Below are positions 63,490 to 64,000 of a stretch of DNA of 64,000 nucleotides, piece after piece. Position 1 is the first letter of the stretch. The number at the start of each line of letters is the position of its first letter. Made by a program: the position numbers and the translations under genes. Origin of the DNA: Vescimonas fastidiosa. Its GTDB lineage: Bacteria; Bacillota; Clostridia; Oscillospirales; Oscillospiraceae. The stretch spans positions 124,001-188,000 of the forward strand of contig NZ_AP023415.1 of the NCBI RefSeq assembly GCF_018326305.1, in the 5' to 3' direction. A model generated the notes under the pieces. That model ran no database searches. It was not told the DNA's origin and worked only from the letters and a program-made list of their open reading frames with translations.

Positions 63490-64000
63490 GTTAAATCGTT
63501 CTCCTTCATCAGGGACACCACATCCTCCGCCGTCACCGCCTGGGGGAACAGGTGGCGGCTCATGCGGTTGGCCGCGGTGGTGTAGAAGCTGTTTTGGGCA
63601 AAGAAGCGCCGGGGGGTGTTGGTGGTGAGAAGCTGGCCGTCAAAAAACATGGAGACGCTGCTTGCGTACTCTGCGCAGAACTCCACATCGTGACTGACCA
63701 TGACGATGGTCACGCCCTGCTCCGCCATAAGGCGGTGCAAAAGCCCCGCCAGCTGGCGCTTGAAGAAGCTGTCCAGGCCCTTGGTGGGCTCGTCCAAAAG
63801 CAGCAGCTTCGGCTCCGTCAGCAGGACCTTGGCCAGGGCGGAGCGCTGCTGCTCGCCGCCGGAGAGGTCGTAGGGATGATGGTCCAGCAGGGCGGTGATG
63901 TCGCAAAGCCGGGCCATGTCCTCAATGCGCCGAGCCTTATCCGGGCAGGAGGCGGGGAGCATCTCCTCCAGGTCCTCCCGGACGGTTTTCTTTACGAACA
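63486..64000 (-). CDS. ECF transporter ATP-binding protein (partial, N-terminus outside window)
   Basis: The last 171 codons of an ABC ATPase; the frame is open at the right edge (..FVKKTVREDLEEM..). The ABC signature is DLSGGEQQRSALAKVLL, Walker B is LLLLDEPTKGLD, and the H-loop is VMVSHDVEF; Walker A lies beyond the edge. It could be a single EcfA or the second half of a fused two-ATPase protein. Coupled to the S and T genes. Confidence 0.9.
   Translation of the reverse strand, partial: FVKKTVREDLEEMLPASCPDKARRIEDMARLCDITALLDHHPYDLSGGEQQRSALAKVLLTEPKLLLLDEPTKGLDSFFKRQLAGLLHRLMAEQGVTIVMVSHDVEFCAEYASSVSMFFDGQLLTTNTPRRFFAQNSFYTTAANRMSRHLFPQAVTAEDVVSLMKENDLT

Overview
The window looks like a chromosomal segment from a GC-rich Clostridia member, most like the Oscillospiraceae. 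This placement is inferred from the gene set and was not searched. The set includes a pheST T-box, a glmS ribozyme, an L10 leader, RNase M5, an IreB-type protein, NiaR, an Fhs/FolD one-carbon pair, Gram-positive surface proteins with xPATG-type C-termini, and intergenic palindromic repeats. I saw no rRNA, tRNA, CRISPR array, intact insertion sequence or replication origin.

Layout. 1-9040 (minus strand): glnS (cut by the left edge), a CYTH protein, a large secreted M28 peptidase, then rnmV-holA-comEC. 9041-10958: a structured repeat (copy 1), an XRE regulator and an MgtC-family membrane protein. 11079-14427 (minus): a compact phage-derived cassette of small protein, collagen-like/phosphoesterase tail-type protein, holin and amidase. 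14687-21454 (plus): a surface-polysaccharide operon (truncated NeuD/PglD piece, GT4, LicD, two GT-A transferases, EpsG-like protein, Wzx-type flippase). 21473-27529 (plus): ymfF, ymfH, lgt, folD, fhs. 27636-34800: degV/marR with two operator palindromes, a surface protein, an IreB-type protein, and pheS-pheT behind a T-box. 34940-38834 (plus): nnrD, a lipoprotein, alr, mazF, nrdR. 38835-43384: repeat block A, a YetF/DUF4363 pair, ribozyme-controlled glmS, and structured repeat copy 2. 43385-45039: baiN-like oxidoreductase and ruvX. 45165-48727 (plus): rpmG-secE-nusG-rplK-rplA, then rplJ-rplL from a separate promoter. 49256-51949: a YedE/TusA/DUF3343 sulfur-selenium operon divergent from a LysR gene. 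51948-59433: purine, deaminase, HD, quinone-reductase and MBL genes, then feoA-feoA-feoB with structured repeat copy 3. 60051-64000: a PfoR/PTS-IIC-like transporter, niaR, and an ECF transporter (T, S and the ATPase cut by the right edge).

Most genes are housekeeping. The most unusual content is non-coding. There is a three-copy intergenic element of about 190 bp whose hairpin arms change together between copies. A second family is built on a TGTCATTGCG...TGGCAATCCG frame. One element of about 280 bp has imperfect terminal inverted repeats. There are also inferred regulatory circuits: matching 18-bp GGTTAR-N6-YTAACY boxes at both feo transcription units, and a GGTGTC-GACACC palindrome at the promoter of the PfoR-like transporter next to niaR.
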